64,000 bases of DNA from Terrisporobacter sp. (GCA_029851945.1 JARKUZ010000036.1:1-64000); one strand, 5' to 3'; positions 37,283-46,057 are shown, counted from the stretch's first letter. Notes: generated from the sequence alone by a model not told the origin. Numbers and translations are program-made.

Positions 37283-37522
37283 TTAATCATCAAAATCCTT
37301 ATACAAAGAGTACTCATTACAATCAATAAAATAAATTTTCTCGATATCTTTTATATAAATTTTATTTATGTCATCTGTATAAGAAAAGCTAACTCCAATA
37401 CCACAGTTAGAGCTTAACTTTCTGGGAACTGGAGAAGATTCGTTTGCTATACCACTTTTAGTTAGAAATCTAGAGAATTTAATAGCACCAGAGTGAGTAA
37501 AAAATGTAGCAAAGTAATTCAT
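37283..37522 (-). CDS. DUF3343 (putative Se/S carrier-like) protein
   Basis: 79 residues from ATG 37522 (a GTG at 37534 would add four). It begins MNYFATFFTHSGAIKFSRFL and contains VPRKLSSNCGIGVSF, the DUF3343 signature around one cysteine. Members are encoded with YedE, YedF/TusA and a cysteine desulfurase in selenium-using Clostridia, as here. The start overlaps the tusA-like stop region, so translation is coupled. A carrier role for sulfur or selenium is inferred. Confidence 0.8.
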   Translation of the reverse strand: MNYFATFFTHSGAIKFSRFLTKSGIANESSPVPRKLSSNCGIGVSFSYTDDINKIYIKDIEKIYFIDCNEYSLYKDFDD

Positions 37523-37523
37523 A

Positions 37524-37733
37524 CTATTTATCACATCCTACAATAAATTCATCATCAATTTCTTTTATGTAAACTTTATAACCAGTGTTTTCCATATATC
37601 TTTTTATATTTTGACAAGCAGCATTGTTATCTACTAAAACCTCTATACCTTGAGGATTTTCTTCTAAGCATTTCTTAGCCATAAGTACAGGTTGAGGACA
37701 AGAATATCCTCTAGCATCTATTTTTTTAGCCAA
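37524..37733 (-). CDS. TusA/YedF-family sulfurtransferase-like protein
   Basis: 69 residues from TTG 37733. AAGGAG (37748-37743) is 9 nt before this TTG but directly abuts the alternative ATG 37742, so TTG is preferred. The IDARGYSCPQPVLMAK segment carries the persulfide-forming Cys of the CPxP motif. It consists of the TusA fold only; full YedF has an extra C-terminal domain. It overlaps the end of yedE and is followed by DUF3343. It probably relays sulfur or selenium as a per-sulfide/selenide. Confidence 0.85.
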   Translation of the reverse strand: MAKKIDARGYSCPQPVLMAKKCLEENPQGIEVLVDNNAACQNIKRYMENTGYKVYIKEIDDEFIVGCDK

Positions 37734-38814
37734 TACTAACATCTCCTTTTGATTTATTTTTTATATCTTTATCAGCCTTGCAACTGTAATATGAAATGAT
37801 TCCAAGTATAAAAAAGCACACAATCACAGCTATTTGACCATTAGATGTAGGTCCTTTTGGAGAAGATGCTAATTGGAAATTATGACAAAAAGCCGCTCCA
37901 ATAAGCATACCAAATATAGTTATTACAGAGTCAATATTTCCCTCACCAGATAAAATTAATTGTCTCATAGGGCAACCACCTAATAATACAGAACCCCATC
38001 CTGCTACTACCATACCTAAAAAATTCCATAAACCATCTGTATGGGCTACTGGCTGACCGGTAAATCCAGGAGTGAAGAATCCAAAAGATAAATTCCCTAT
38101 AAAAGCAGCTACTAGCATAGCTAAAAATCCTAATAACAAATAACAATCTTTAAATAATATTAAATCTCTAAATCCACCAACCATACACAATCTAGTTTTT
38201 TGACATATAACTCCAACAGCTAGCCCTATTGCTAAAGCTATAAAAGCTGGAGCATGCTGAGAACCAGGACCTTCTTTTGAGAATAACAATAAAGCAGAAG
38301 ATGATATTAGCATAATGAATAATACAATATTTATAGCTGGAAATAAAAAGCCTTCTAATTTAGTTTGTTTGTAACTTCTCTTAAGAGAGAATCCTTTTTG
38401 TAGGCAAACTATACCAATAAGTATACCTACTACAAAACCACCTATACCAAATAAAGCATTTAAATCTCCGCCTGCAAGTCTAAGCACCATTCTAGTAGGA
38501 CAACCTAAGAACATTAATGCTCCTATCATTACTATAAATCCTAGACAAAATCTTATAAATGGAGAAGAGCCACCACGAGACTTAAATTCACGACTACCAA
38601 GTGCTAAAATAAAAGAACCTAGCACCATTCCTATAATCTCAGGTCTTACATATTGAACTATTTCAGCTTTATGAAGACCTAATGAACCTGCAATATCCCT
38701 TATAAAGCAAGCTACACATATTCCCATGTTCCTTGGATTTCCACAAAGTACGGACAAAACAGATATAATTCCAATTATAGCTCCACCGATAATGATGTTT
38801 CTTTTTTCCTTCAT
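37726..38814 (-). CDS. YedE/YeeE-family selenium/sulfur transport membrane protein
   Basis: 362 residues, about ten membrane helices, two internal halves each with a Gly-Cys-Pro segment (FLGCPTRMVLRLAGGDLNA and LLGGCPMRQLILSGEGN) and a Cys pair near the N terminus (GICVACFIRDIAG). ATG 38814 is preferred over 38829 because GGGGG lies 7 nt before it, inside the longer form. YedE with YedF and DUF3343 is a recognised selenium-linked cluster. Selenite, thiosulfate or similar is the probable substrate. Confidence 0.85.
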   Translation of the reverse strand: MKEKRNIIIGGAIIGIISVLSVLCGNPRNMGICVACFIRDIAGSLGLHKAEIVQYVRPEIIGMVLGSFILALGSREFKSRGGSSPFIRFCLGFIVMIGALMFLGCPTRMVLRLAGGDLNALFGIGGFVVGILIGIVCLQKGFSLKRSYKQTKLEGFLFPAINIVLFIMLISSSALLLFSKEGPGSQHAPAFIALAIGLAVGVICQKTRLCMVGGFRDLILFKDCYLLLGFLAMLVAAFIGNLSFGFFTPGFTGQPVAHTDGLWNFLGMVVAGWGSVLLGGCPMRQLILSGEGNIDSVITIFGMLIGAAFCHNFQLASSPKGPTSNGQIAVIVCFFILGIISYYSCKADKDIKNKSKGDVSIG

Positions 38815-39016
38815 CAAAAATACCCCCATATGAAATTGTTAAATACAAAACACTTTTCCACGCAAAGTATAGCACAGCCATTTTGTAGATAATTAGGTAA
38901 AAATGTAGTATAGAAAAATTCTAAAATACTCATGTAAATGATAGATAAAAACAATATAGAAGTAATAAAAATGAATGATATATTAAACTTAAGATATATT
39001 TAAGTAGGGGGAAAAA

Positions 39017-40165
39017 ATGAATAAGATATATTGTGATAATGGAGCAACATCATATCCAAAGGCACCATTAATGGGTGAAATTATGTTAAATTATATAAAT
39101 AATGTAGGTTGTAATGTAAATAGAGGTGCATATTCATCATCCTATGAAGCAGAAAATGTTCTATATGAAACTAGAGAGTTAATATGTGAATTATTCAATT
39201 TTGATAAACCTGAAAATGTTGTTTTCACACCAAATATTACAACTAGCTTAAATATAGTAATTAAAGGCTTACTAAAAAAAGGTGACAATGTAATAGTCTC
39301 TTCTATGGAACACAATGCAGTTATGAGACCTTTGAATTCTTTAAGCGACATAACAATTACAAAAGTTAATTGTAATTCTTTAGGTGAAATAAAACTAAAC
39401 GATATAGAAAAATCAATTAGAGAAAATACAAAAGCTATAATTATAAATCATGCATCAAATGTATGTGGAACAGTTATGCCCATAAAAGAAATAGGTAATC
39501 TATGCAAAAGATTCAATAAGGTATTTATATTAGATAGTGCTCAAACTAGCGGAGTATTAAATATAGATATGAAAGAAAATAATATAGATATACTATGTTT
39601 TACAGGTCACAAAGGACTTCTAGGGCCACAAGGTATAGGTGGATTTTTAATAAATAATGAACTAGTTAAACATATAGATTCTTTAATACAAGGAGGAACG
39701 GGAAGTTTATCAGAAGAGGAAGTACAACCAAACTACATGCCAGATAAATATGAAAGTGGAACTTTAAACATACCAGCAATATTTGGACTTAATAGAGCTT
39801 TAAAATATATAAAAGAGGTAGGTATTAGTAATATACATAAAAAAGAAATACTATTAACTAAAAGATTTATAGATGGAATAAAAGAAATAGATAAAAGTTT
39901 GTTAGTTGGAAAACTTGATACTAAAAATAGAACTTCAGTAGTTTCTCTTGATTTTAAAGAGCTTGATAATGGTATAGTGTGCCATATGTTAGATAAAAAT
40001 TATGGTATATTAACTAGAAGTGGGCTTCATTGTGCACCTTCCGCTCATAAAACATTAGGAACTTTTCCTAATGGTACAGTTAGATTTAGTTTTGGATACT
40101 TTAACACAGAAAAAGAAATAGATTATATTATTGATTGTATAAAAAATATATGGATGTATAGATAA
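39017..40165 (+). CDS. Cysteine desulfurase family protein (selenium-cluster type)
   Basis: 382 residues, class V PLP aminotransferase fold. GHKGLLGPQGIGG holds the PLP lysine and TRSGLHCAPSAHKTLG the catalytic Cys on its loop, as in the TIGR01977 (EF2568-like) group that accompanies selenium-dependent hydroxylase genes. It is divergent from yedE-tusA-DUF3343. It would release sulfur or selenium from cysteine/selenocysteine for the TusA-like carrier. AGGGGG precedes the start. Confidence 0.88.
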   Translation: MNKIYCDNGATSYPKAPLMGEIMLNYINNVGCNVNRGAYSSSYEAENVLYETRELICELFNFDKPENVVFTPNITTSLNIVIKGLLKKGDNVIVSSMEHNAVMRPLNSLSDITITKVNCNSLGEIKLNDIEKSIRENTKAIIINHASNVCGTVMPIKEIGNLCKRFNKVFILDSAQTSGVLNIDMKENNIDILCFTGHKGLLGPQGIGGFLINNELVKHIDSLIQGGTGSLSEEEVQPNYMPDKYESGTLNIPAIFGLNRALKYIKEVGISNIHKKEILLTKRFIDGIKEIDKSLLVGKLDTKNRTSVVSLDFKELDNGIVCHMLDKNYGILTRSGLHCAPSAHKTLGTFPNGTVRFSFGYFNTEKEIDYIIDCIKNIWMYR

Positions 40166-40248
40166 TTTATGTTTTATAGTATTCTTTAATAAAATGGATA
40201 ATTGTTTTAAAATCAATTTATATTTAAAGATCTAAATAAGAGGAATAT

Positions 40249-40402
40249 ATGAAAAAATGACATAATAGTTTTAAAAAAGAGTGGGTTAAAAACAGAACCA
40301 GCTTTTGATAAACAACTAGGATTAAAAAATAAGCCATATGAAAGTTTACTAGAATTAGAAAAATATTCTGATGATGGTTTAATAAATTTAAAACAATATT
40401 AG
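40249..40402 (+). pseudogene. Small frameshifted gene, unrecognised
   Basis: ATG 40249 has AAGAGGA six nt upstream and meets TGA after a run of six A (40252-40257). Removing one A would give about 50 codons through TAG 40400-40402, with protein-like composition (GLKTEPAFDKQLGLKNKPYE, then LLELEKYSDDGLINLKQY). A terminator follows. This is either a pseudogene, a homopolymer phase variant, or a sequencing error. No family is recognised. Confidence 0.5.
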
Positions 40403-40421
40403 TATAGAGAAATATAAAGAG

Positions 40422-40456
40422 GTTATTATGCTTATTTTTAGCATAGTAACTTTTTT
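40422..40456 (+). terminator. Terminator after the frameshifted small gene
   Basis: GTTATTATGC (40422-40431) pairs with GCATAGTAAC (40441-40450), with one G-U pair, then T6. Confidence 0.85.
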
Positions 40457-40530
40457 ACGATTAAGGAAATTATGATACTTAAAAAACTGTGGATAACTAT
40501 TGAAGTTTGAGGAATACCTATCAGTTTGCA

Positions 40531-40650
40531 GAGCGTAAAAAAGACATTTTGAAGTGCTTCGCCGACACGTAGCTCAAGCAACGGACGAAGCCGTTGGCGA
40601 CATGAAGTGTAGCGCCCACGCAGTGGCTTGAGCGAAGCGAATTTTTTATT
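40531..40650 (+). repeat. GC-rich structured repeat, copy 1
   Basis: A sharply GC-rich block in an AT-rich gap. The hairpin CAACGG-ACGAAG-CCGTTG lies inside a longer stem GCTCAAGC...GCTTGAGC, in turn bracketed by TTCGC...GCGAA, and ends in T6. A shorter, decayed copy is at 52791-52862; both contain GCGCCCACGCAGTGGCTT. It could be a mobile palindromic element (MITE/REP-like) or a structured RNA. No ORF is convincing. Confidence 0.7.
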
Positions 40651-40724
40651 ATATAAATATTATAAAAAGTATTGTATAGTATATGATGAAGTGATATATG
40701 CAAATTAACAAATGAGGTGTTTAT

Positions 40725-41189
40725 ATGAAAAATATTTTTTATTATGAAACAAAGCTTGGAAAGATAGGAATTGCTGAAGATGGGAAAGGAATAACAGATC
40801 TTTATCTAGCAGAGAAGCTATCATCAGAAGATATGAATATTGAAGAAACACCATTAATTAAAGAAACAGCAAAGCAACTTCAGGAGTACTTATTAGGACA
40901 CAGAATAGAATTTGATGTACCTCTTTCTCTTAAAGGCACAGAATTTCAAAAGCGAGTATGGAATGAACTTAAAGATGTACCATATGGTAAAACATATAGT
41001 TACAAAGAATTAGCTCAAAAAATAGGTAAGCCAACAGCAGCTAGAGCAGTGGGAATGGCAAATAATAAAAATCCTATACTAATAATAATTCCATGCCATA
41101 GAGTTATAGGTGCTGATGGAAGTTTAGTTGGCTATGCTGCAGGTCTAGATATAAAAAAACAATTATTAGATATGGAAAAGAATAATTAA
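40725..41189 (+). CDS. ogt: Methylated-DNA--protein-cysteine methyltransferase
   Basis: 154 residues with the O6-alkylguanine transferase core: FQKRVWNELKDVPYGKTYSYKELAQKIGKPTAARAVGMANNKNP, then active-site IIPCHRVIG. The protein is of Ogt size, without an Ada domain. It removes O6-methylguanine lesions by suicidal methyl transfer. The start follows GAGGTG. An AlkD-like glycosylase gene follows 36 nt later, forming an alkylation-repair pair. Confidence 0.92.
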   Translation: MKNIFYYETKLGKIGIAEDGKGITDLYLAEKLSSEDMNIEETPLIKETAKQLQEYLLGHRIEFDVPLSLKGTEFQKRVWNELKDVPYGKTYSYKELAQKIGKPTAARAVGMANNKNPILIIIPCHRVIGADGSLVGYAAGLDIKKQLLDMEKNN

Positions 41190-41225
41190 ATAAAGATATA
41201 TTAACATTATATGGAGAAGGAATAC

Positions 41226-41909
41226 ATGAACGAAAGAATTAGAGATGAACTTTTGAAACTATCAGAAGAAAAGTATAGAGAATTTTCTTCAAGGCTAATA
41301 CCAGGAGTTGATAATATACTAGGTGTTAGACTTTTACATTTAAGGAAAATCGCAAAGAAGATAGCTAAAAAAGATTGGAGAAAATATCTAAAAAATGCTA
41401 ATGATACACATTTTGAAGAGGTTATGCTACAAGGTATGGTAATAGGTTATGTCAATGATAGTAATATAGAAGAAATACTAGTATATATAAAAAACTTTAT
41501 TCCTAAAATAAATAATTGGTCTGTATGTGATAGTTTTTCTAGTGGGCTTAAAATAACTAATAAAAATAAAGAAATAGTATGGGAATTTCTAAAAAAATAT
41601 TTATCCTCAGAAGAAGAATATGAGGTAAGGTTTGCAGTAGTAATGCTACTTAATTACTATATTGATGAAGAATATATTAGAAAAGTGCTTAAAGAATTAG
41701 ACAAAGTAAATCATAATGGATACTATGTAAAAATGGCTGTGGCCTGGGCAGTATCAATATGTTATGTAAAGTTTGAAGATATAACATTAGAATATTTAAA
41801 TAATAATAATCTTGATAATTTTACTTACAATAAATCTCTTCAGAAAATATGTGAGTCTCTAAAGGTTGACAAAGAAAGAAAATTCTTAATAAAATCTATG
41901 AAGAGATAG
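41226..41909 (+). CDS. AlkD-like DNA alkylation repair glycosylase
   Basis: 227 residues of HEAT-like helices: GVRLLHLRKIAKKIAKKDW, MLQGMVIGYV, INNWSVCDSF (the conserved Trp-Asp region), VRFAVVMLLNYYI and MAVAWAVSICYVKF. AlkD proteins excise N3/N7-alkylated purines. ATG 41226 is chosen over 41211 because AAGGA lies 4-5 nt before it and nothing precedes the other. It is co-transcribed with ogt. Confidence 0.85.
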   Translation: MNERIRDELLKLSEEKYREFSSRLIPGVDNILGVRLLHLRKIAKKIAKKDWRKYLKNANDTHFEEVMLQGMVIGYVNDSNIEEILVYIKNFIPKINNWSVCDSFSSGLKITNKNKEIVWEFLKKYLSSEEEYEVRFAVVMLLNYYIDEEYIRKVLKELDKVNHNGYYVKMAVAWAVSICYVKFEDITLEYLNNNNLDNFTYNKSLQKICESLKVDKERKFLIKSMKR

Positions 41910-41910
41910 T

Positions 41911-41949
41911 AAAAAATGGGCTAATTTGTTTTAATATAGCCCATTTTTT
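41911..41949. terminator. Bidirectional terminator
   Basis: AAAAAATGGGCTA (41911-41923) pairs with TAGCCCATTTTTT (41937-41949), between convergent genes. Confidence 0.92.
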
Positions 41950-41957
41950 AGCTTATA

Positions 41958-42779
41958 TTATTTCCAAGATATTTGTGCTTCTTTTCTTGGCGTTGTTCTT
42001 TGATATTTTACATCTGGATATCCTATAACCATACAAGTTACAATTTTTTGATTTTCATTTAGGCCTAAGAAGTCTATAATTTTTTTATTTCCTTCAGCAG
42101 ATCTTGTAAAGAATCCACTAAAGAAAGTTCCAAGTCCTAGAGCATTAGTCATAAGTTCCATATTAGAGGAAGCCAAACTAGCATCTACAGGATTATCAGA
42201 AACTACAAGTATTACAGCAGGAGCATTAAAGAATAAGTTATCCCTACCAGTAGGATTTGATTTAAATTCTTCATACATTCTTACCCACATCTGGGCATAT
42301 AGCTTTAAATTCATTGTTTCAGGTGTTAAGTTAGCAAGCATGTATTTACCCATATCACTTAATCGTTCTAAAGACATTTCTTTTAATGCTTCTATACCAT
42401 CTTTAACTACAATATAAGATACACCTTGTGTATTTCTTGCTGTTTGAGTAAATCTTCCTGCTTCTATAATTTTAGAAAGTTTTTCTATTTCTACATCCTG
42501 ATTTTTAAAGTGTCTTACACTTCTTCTAAACTTGATAAAGTTTAATAAATTATCTGCATCTATAGAAAATTCTTCTTTATTATAATCTTTAACTTCATCC
42601 ATATTATAATCATCAGTCGATACTGCATTTTTAGGACATATTGCCACGCAGTGACCGCATTTAAAACAAGCTACATTTTTAATATGAGCTTTTTTATCGA
42701 TAAGTTCAATATCTTTAACCATGCAATCTTTAACACATAGAGAACATCCTATACAAAGATCCTTATCTACTTTCATCAT
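41958..42779 (-). CDS. Ferredoxin-nitroreductase fusion
   Basis: 273 residues. The N-terminal 2x[4Fe-4S] ferredoxin domain (CIGCSLCVKDC and CFKCGHCVAICP) is fused to an FMN-dependent nitroreductase domain that starts at FIKFRRSVRHFKNQDVE and ends at GYPDVKYQRTTPRKE. ATG 42779 is preferred (GGGAG 8 nt upstream); GTG 42788 would overlap the ribosome site. Such proteins reduce nitro compounds or quinones with ferredoxin-linked electrons. It is divergent from a LysR gene, its probable regulator. Confidence 0.88.
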   Translation of the reverse strand: MMKVDKDLCIGCSLCVKDCMVKDIELIDKKAHIKNVACFKCGHCVAICPKNAVSTDDYNMDEVKDYNKEEFSIDADNLLNFIKFRRSVRHFKNQDVEIEKLSKIIEAGRFTQTARNTQGVSYIVVKDGIEALKEMSLERLSDMGKYMLANLTPETMNLKLYAQMWVRMYEEFKSNPTGRDNLFFNAPAVILVVSDNPVDASLASSNMELMTNALGLGTFFSGFFTRSAEGNKKIIDFLGLNENQKIVTCMVIGYPDVKYQRTTPRKEAQISWK

Positions 42780-42954
42780 AACCAACACTCCCTTTAATTT
42801 ATATAATATCTTTCAATTTTAATTTATATCTCTTAATTACTTTGGTATACTAATAAATAAAATTCATAAGAAAATACAAAGATATTTATTAAGGATAATA
42901 GTGATTATAGCACTGTTATAACCCCTATGTCTAATTTAAAATATTCATAAACAT

Positions 42955-42969
42955 ATAACTTTTAGTTAT
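42955..42969. promoter_or_regulatory. Candidate LysR operator
   Basis: ATAACTTTTAGTTAT is a perfect interrupted dyad with the T-N11-A form of LysR boxes, located between the divergent nitroreductase and LysR genes. Confidence 0.55.
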
Positions 42970-43000
42970 AGATTTAATAAGTTATAAAAAGGAGGATAAA

Positions 43001-43903
43001 ATGAATCTACAACAACTTGAGTATTTTAAGACAGTAGCTGAGACTGAAAATTTTACTAAAGCTTCAAAGTTATTATTAGTTACTCAACCAGCATTAAGTA
43101 AATCAATAGCAAAGTTAGAAGAAGAGCTAAAAGTACCTTTATTTGAAAAGAGTGGAAGAAATGTCAAACTAACTAGGTTTGGGAAAATATTTTTGGTTCA
43201 TGCGGAGAGAGCATTAGTAGAGATTGAAAAAGGGATAAAGGAGTTAGATGAAATGGTTAGTGATACTACAGGGACAGTTTCTATTTCTTCTACCTCTAGA
43301 GTTGGAGCTTATTTTATGAATTTTATAATAAGCGATTTCTTAAATGATAACCCTAATGCAAAGTTTCAATTTAACCAACAGTCTGTAACTGAAATAATAG
43401 AAGACTTAAAAAAGGGAAAAATTGATATAGGTTTCTATGATAATCATACAGAACCTATTTGGGATGCTAATATAGAATCTATACCAATAAAAAAGCAAGA
43501 ATATGTCTTAATAGTTCCAAAGAATCATAAACTAGCCAATAGAAAAGAGGTATCTTTAAAGGAATTAGAAAATGAATCCTTTATAGCATTTTGTGAAGGT
43601 AGTAAAGATAGGATTCTTTCTTGTACTAATGCTTTAGGGTATACCCCTAAAATATCAATTCAGCCAAAAGGAGCTAATATAGGAAGTGTAATAGAAGGAT
43701 TAGTATCTGCTGGAGCAGGGATTTCAGTAGTTCCCGATTCACCAACTATCAATACAAATACACTATCTAAAATAAATATTAAAGAAACTATTAAGGAAAG
43801 AATAATATATATGAGTTATTTAAAAAATTCATATATACCTCCAATAGCAAAGTTATTTAGAGATTATATATTAGAATATGTTGATAGAAATTATATAACT
43901 TAA
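43001..43903 (+). CDS. LysR-family transcriptional regulator
   Basis: 300 residues. The N-terminal winged helix (MNLQQLEYFKTVAETENFTKASKLLLVTQPALSKSIAKLEEEL) is followed by a type 2 periplasmic-binding co-inducer domain (VSISSTSRVGAYFMN onward). AAGGAGG precedes the ATG. Its divergent neighbour encodes the ferredoxin-nitroreductase, and a T-N11-A dyad lies between them. The inducer is unknown. Confidence 0.9.
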   Translation: MNLQQLEYFKTVAETENFTKASKLLLVTQPALSKSIAKLEEELKVPLFEKSGRNVKLTRFGKIFLVHAERALVEIEKGIKELDEMVSDTTGTVSISSTSRVGAYFMNFIISDFLNDNPNAKFQFNQQSVTEIIEDLKKGKIDIGFYDNHTEPIWDANIESIPIKKQEYVLIVPKNHKLANRKEVSLKELENESFIAFCEGSKDRILSCTNALGYTPKISIQPKGANIGSVIEGLVSAGAGISVVPDSPTINTNTLSKINIKETIKERIIYMSYLKNSYIPPIAKLFRDYILEYVDRNYIT

Positions 43904-43907
43904 CCAT

Positions 43908-43946
43908 AAAAAATGTAACTCCTAAGTTAAAGGAGTTACATTTTTT
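43908..43946. terminator. Bidirectional terminator
   Basis: A 15-bp perfect stem, 43908-43922 with 43932-43946, with A6 and T6 flanks, lies between the convergent LysR and lysine-permease genes. Confidence 0.93.
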
Positions 43947-43953
43947 ATATTTA

Positions 43954-45420
43954 TTAATTTAATTCAAGAATCTTTTCTTCGATTTTATCTAAATTTTTAT
44001 CTTCATTATAAGTTAAATCAACCTTGTGAAGAGGGATAAGTTTAGTCTTGTGCTTAATTTTATAACCTATATATAAACTTAAAAATAGAGGTATACCTAT
44101 ATAAGAAGCTATTAAACCACTCCAGTCAATGCCATCTGGTTTAATACAAGAATAACCTTGACCTATTATTATAACTATACACATTATTAATGCTAGTATA
44201 GGTCCAAAAGGATACCATTTAGCAGTAAATTTTAAATCTTTTAAATTATTACCTTGATGAATATATGCTTTTCTAAATCTATAATGGCATATTGCTATTC
44301 CAACCCATGTTATAAATCCAGCAAGACCAGATGCAGCAACTAACCAAACATAAACAGTACTTTCGGCAAATACACCTGTTAAGAAACAAAAAGATGCAAC
44401 TATAGTAGTTAATATTAAAGCATTTACAGGGACACCTCTTTTATTAGTCTTAGCAAATAGCTTTGGAGCAAGTCCATCCTTAGCCATAGAGTGAAGTATT
44501 CTGCTTGATGCATACATACCAGAATTTCCAGCAGATAATACAGATGTTAATATTACTGCATTCATAAGAGAGGCAGCTCCAGCTATACCTGCTTTTTCAA
44601 AAACCATGGTAAATGGACTTTCAGAAACACCAGCCTGTGTGAAAGGTATTATAGCACCTAAAATTACTATCGTTCCTAAATAAAATATTAATATTCTCCA
44701 AAATATCGATTTTATAGCCCTAGGAATAGTTTTTTCTGGATTTTCACTTTCTCCAGCAGCAACTCCTATAAGTTCGGTTCCCTGAAATGAAAATCCAGCA
44801 ACTAAAAAAATAGCAAAGATTGATTTTATTCCACCATGGAAAGGTCCATCTTTTATAAAATAATTATGAAATCCTATTTCATCAGAACCCATTATACCAA
44901 CTATCATTAATACACCTATTATTAAAAATATGATTACAGTAACAACTTTAACACCAGCAAACCAATATTCAGACTCACCGTAGGCTTTTGATGATAGAAA
45001 GTTTAATCCGACAATTATTATTAAAAATAATAAACTCCAGTAAATTCCAGGTATGTTTGGGAACCAAAATTTCATAACTAAAGAACCTGCAACCATTTCA
45101 GCAGCTATTGTTATAGCCCAGTTGTACCAGTAATTCCATCCAAGTGCAAACCCAAGTGCTGGGTCAATAAATTTAGTAGCATAGGAACTAAAAGATCCAG
45201 AAATTGGCATAAAAGTAGCCATTTCACCTAAACTTGTTATTAAGAAATAAACCATAATACCTACTAAGCCATAGGCAACTAATGCACCGCCAGGTCCTGC
45301 TTGATGGATAGTATCTCCCATTGCAAGAAATATACCTGTTCCAATAGAACCACCTAGCGCTATCATGTTTAGATGTCTTGCTTTTAATCCTCTTTTTAAT
45401 TCTTGATTTTGTTCACTCAT
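43954..45420 (-). CDS. lysP: Lysine-specific APC permease
   Basis: 488 residues and 12 membrane helices of the amino-acid permease (AAT) family. LKARHLNMIALGGSIGTGIFLAMG is the family signature, and AGFSFQGTELIGVAAGESENPEK is typical of LysP. ATG 45420 has AAGGAGG 8-9 nt upstream; longer in-frame starts up to 45489 lack one. The mRNA leader carries a lysine riboswitch and terminator, which identifies lysine as the transported substrate and shows repression when lysine is abundant. Confidence 0.92.
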   Translation of the reverse strand: MSEQNQELKRGLKARHLNMIALGGSIGTGIFLAMGDTIHQAGPGGALVAYGLVGIMVYFLITSLGEMATFMPISGSFSSYATKFIDPALGFALGWNYWYNWAITIAAEMVAGSLVMKFWFPNIPGIYWSLLFLIIIVGLNFLSSKAYGESEYWFAGVKVVTVIIFLIIGVLMIVGIMGSDEIGFHNYFIKDGPFHGGIKSIFAIFLVAGFSFQGTELIGVAAGESENPEKTIPRAIKSIFWRILIFYLGTIVILGAIIPFTQAGVSESPFTMVFEKAGIAGAASLMNAVILTSVLSAGNSGMYASSRILHSMAKDGLAPKLFAKTNKRGVPVNALILTTIVASFCFLTGVFAESTVYVWLVAASGLAGFITWVGIAICHYRFRKAYIHQGNNLKDLKFTAKWYPFGPILALIMCIVIIIGQGYSCIKPDGIDWSGLIASYIGIPLFLSLYIGYKIKHKTKLIPLHKVDLTYNEDKNLDKIEEKILELN

Positions 45421-45619
45421 TTGATTATCCTCCTTATGGTGTAAATTTTCCATAAGTAAGTAACTAAGATAATAAAATTTATCTAACAATAAAAATGCGC
45501 TTAGTTTATGTAGCTAACGACTTCGACGGCTACTCAGATATATTTTTATATTATTGAGTTATTGATATACCTTATATAAGTTATCAGTAATTTTAGGTTT
45601 ACATAAGGTTTTTGTATAC

Positions 45620-45648
45620 AAAAAAAGCCATGAGACTATACCCATGAC
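45620..45648 (-). terminator. Riboswitch-controlled terminator of lysP
   Basis: On the minus strand GTCATGGG (45648-45641) pairs with CTCATGGC (45634-45627), with two G-U pairs, then T6. It lies about 55 nt downstream of the lysine aptamer. A further GTAGC/GCTAC hairpin lies between it and the start codon (about 45512-45536). Confidence 0.85.
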
Positions 45649-45703
45649 AAAAATACGTAAATTATATACAAAAAATACAACGTACCGTACGTTTTCATTG
45701 AAA

Positions 45704-45862
45704 ATAGCTCTCCACAAAAATGTGACAGTCTTATGCATATTTTACATAAGCCCAGTAAATAGTATCAAAGCCATTAACTATTTACTTCGGCGAAATTTCC
45801 TTTTGTATTATTTCATTGAGCTTACCTCCATAATACTACTCTTAAATTTCGCGCCTCTATCT
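45704..45862 (-). promoter_or_regulatory. Lysine riboswitch (L box)
   Basis: Minus-strand order of conserved blocks: AGAGGCGCG (near 45858), AGTA, GGAGGTAAGCTC, AAAAGGAAATTTCGCCGAAGT, ACTGGGCTTATG, CTGTCAC and GTGGAGAGCTA (to 45705). All are hallmark L-box segments in the right order and spacing. Confidence 0.93.
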
Positions 45863-45885
45863 CAGTTATCTACTTGTTGTTTTAA

Positions 45886-45913
45886 ATTATAACCAAAATA
45901 AAAAATAAGTCAA
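45886..45913 (-). promoter_or_regulatory. Promoter of the lysine-riboswitch transcript
   Basis: On the minus strand TTGACT (45913-45908), a 16-nt spacer and TATAAT (45891-45886). The expected start is near 45879, just before the aptamer. Confidence 0.8.
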
Positions 45914-46057
45914 TAGAAAAGGTTAGATTTTGTACAAAAACAATAAATAATAAGTTTACTAATAATAATTGCAAGTGTTAAAATAGAGTTAACATAGTTA
46001 GTAAAAATATAACAAGGAGCAAAAGCGTTAAATAAAGAAAATTGAGGGGGAAAGCAA

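Noticed and set aside
40531..40650. CRISPR repeat or tRNA-like interpretation of the GC-rich block
   Set aside because: There is no regular repeat-spacer array and no cloverleaf with a CCA-type acceptor stem; only nested hairpins are present.
40521..40703. 60-codon minus-strand ORF
   Set aside because: It crosses the GC-rich structured repeat and has no ribosome site or protein-like pattern.
45644..45892. 82-codon plus-strand ORF upstream of lysP
   Set aside because: It lies exactly antisense to the lysine riboswitch, whose conserved blocks explain the sequence.
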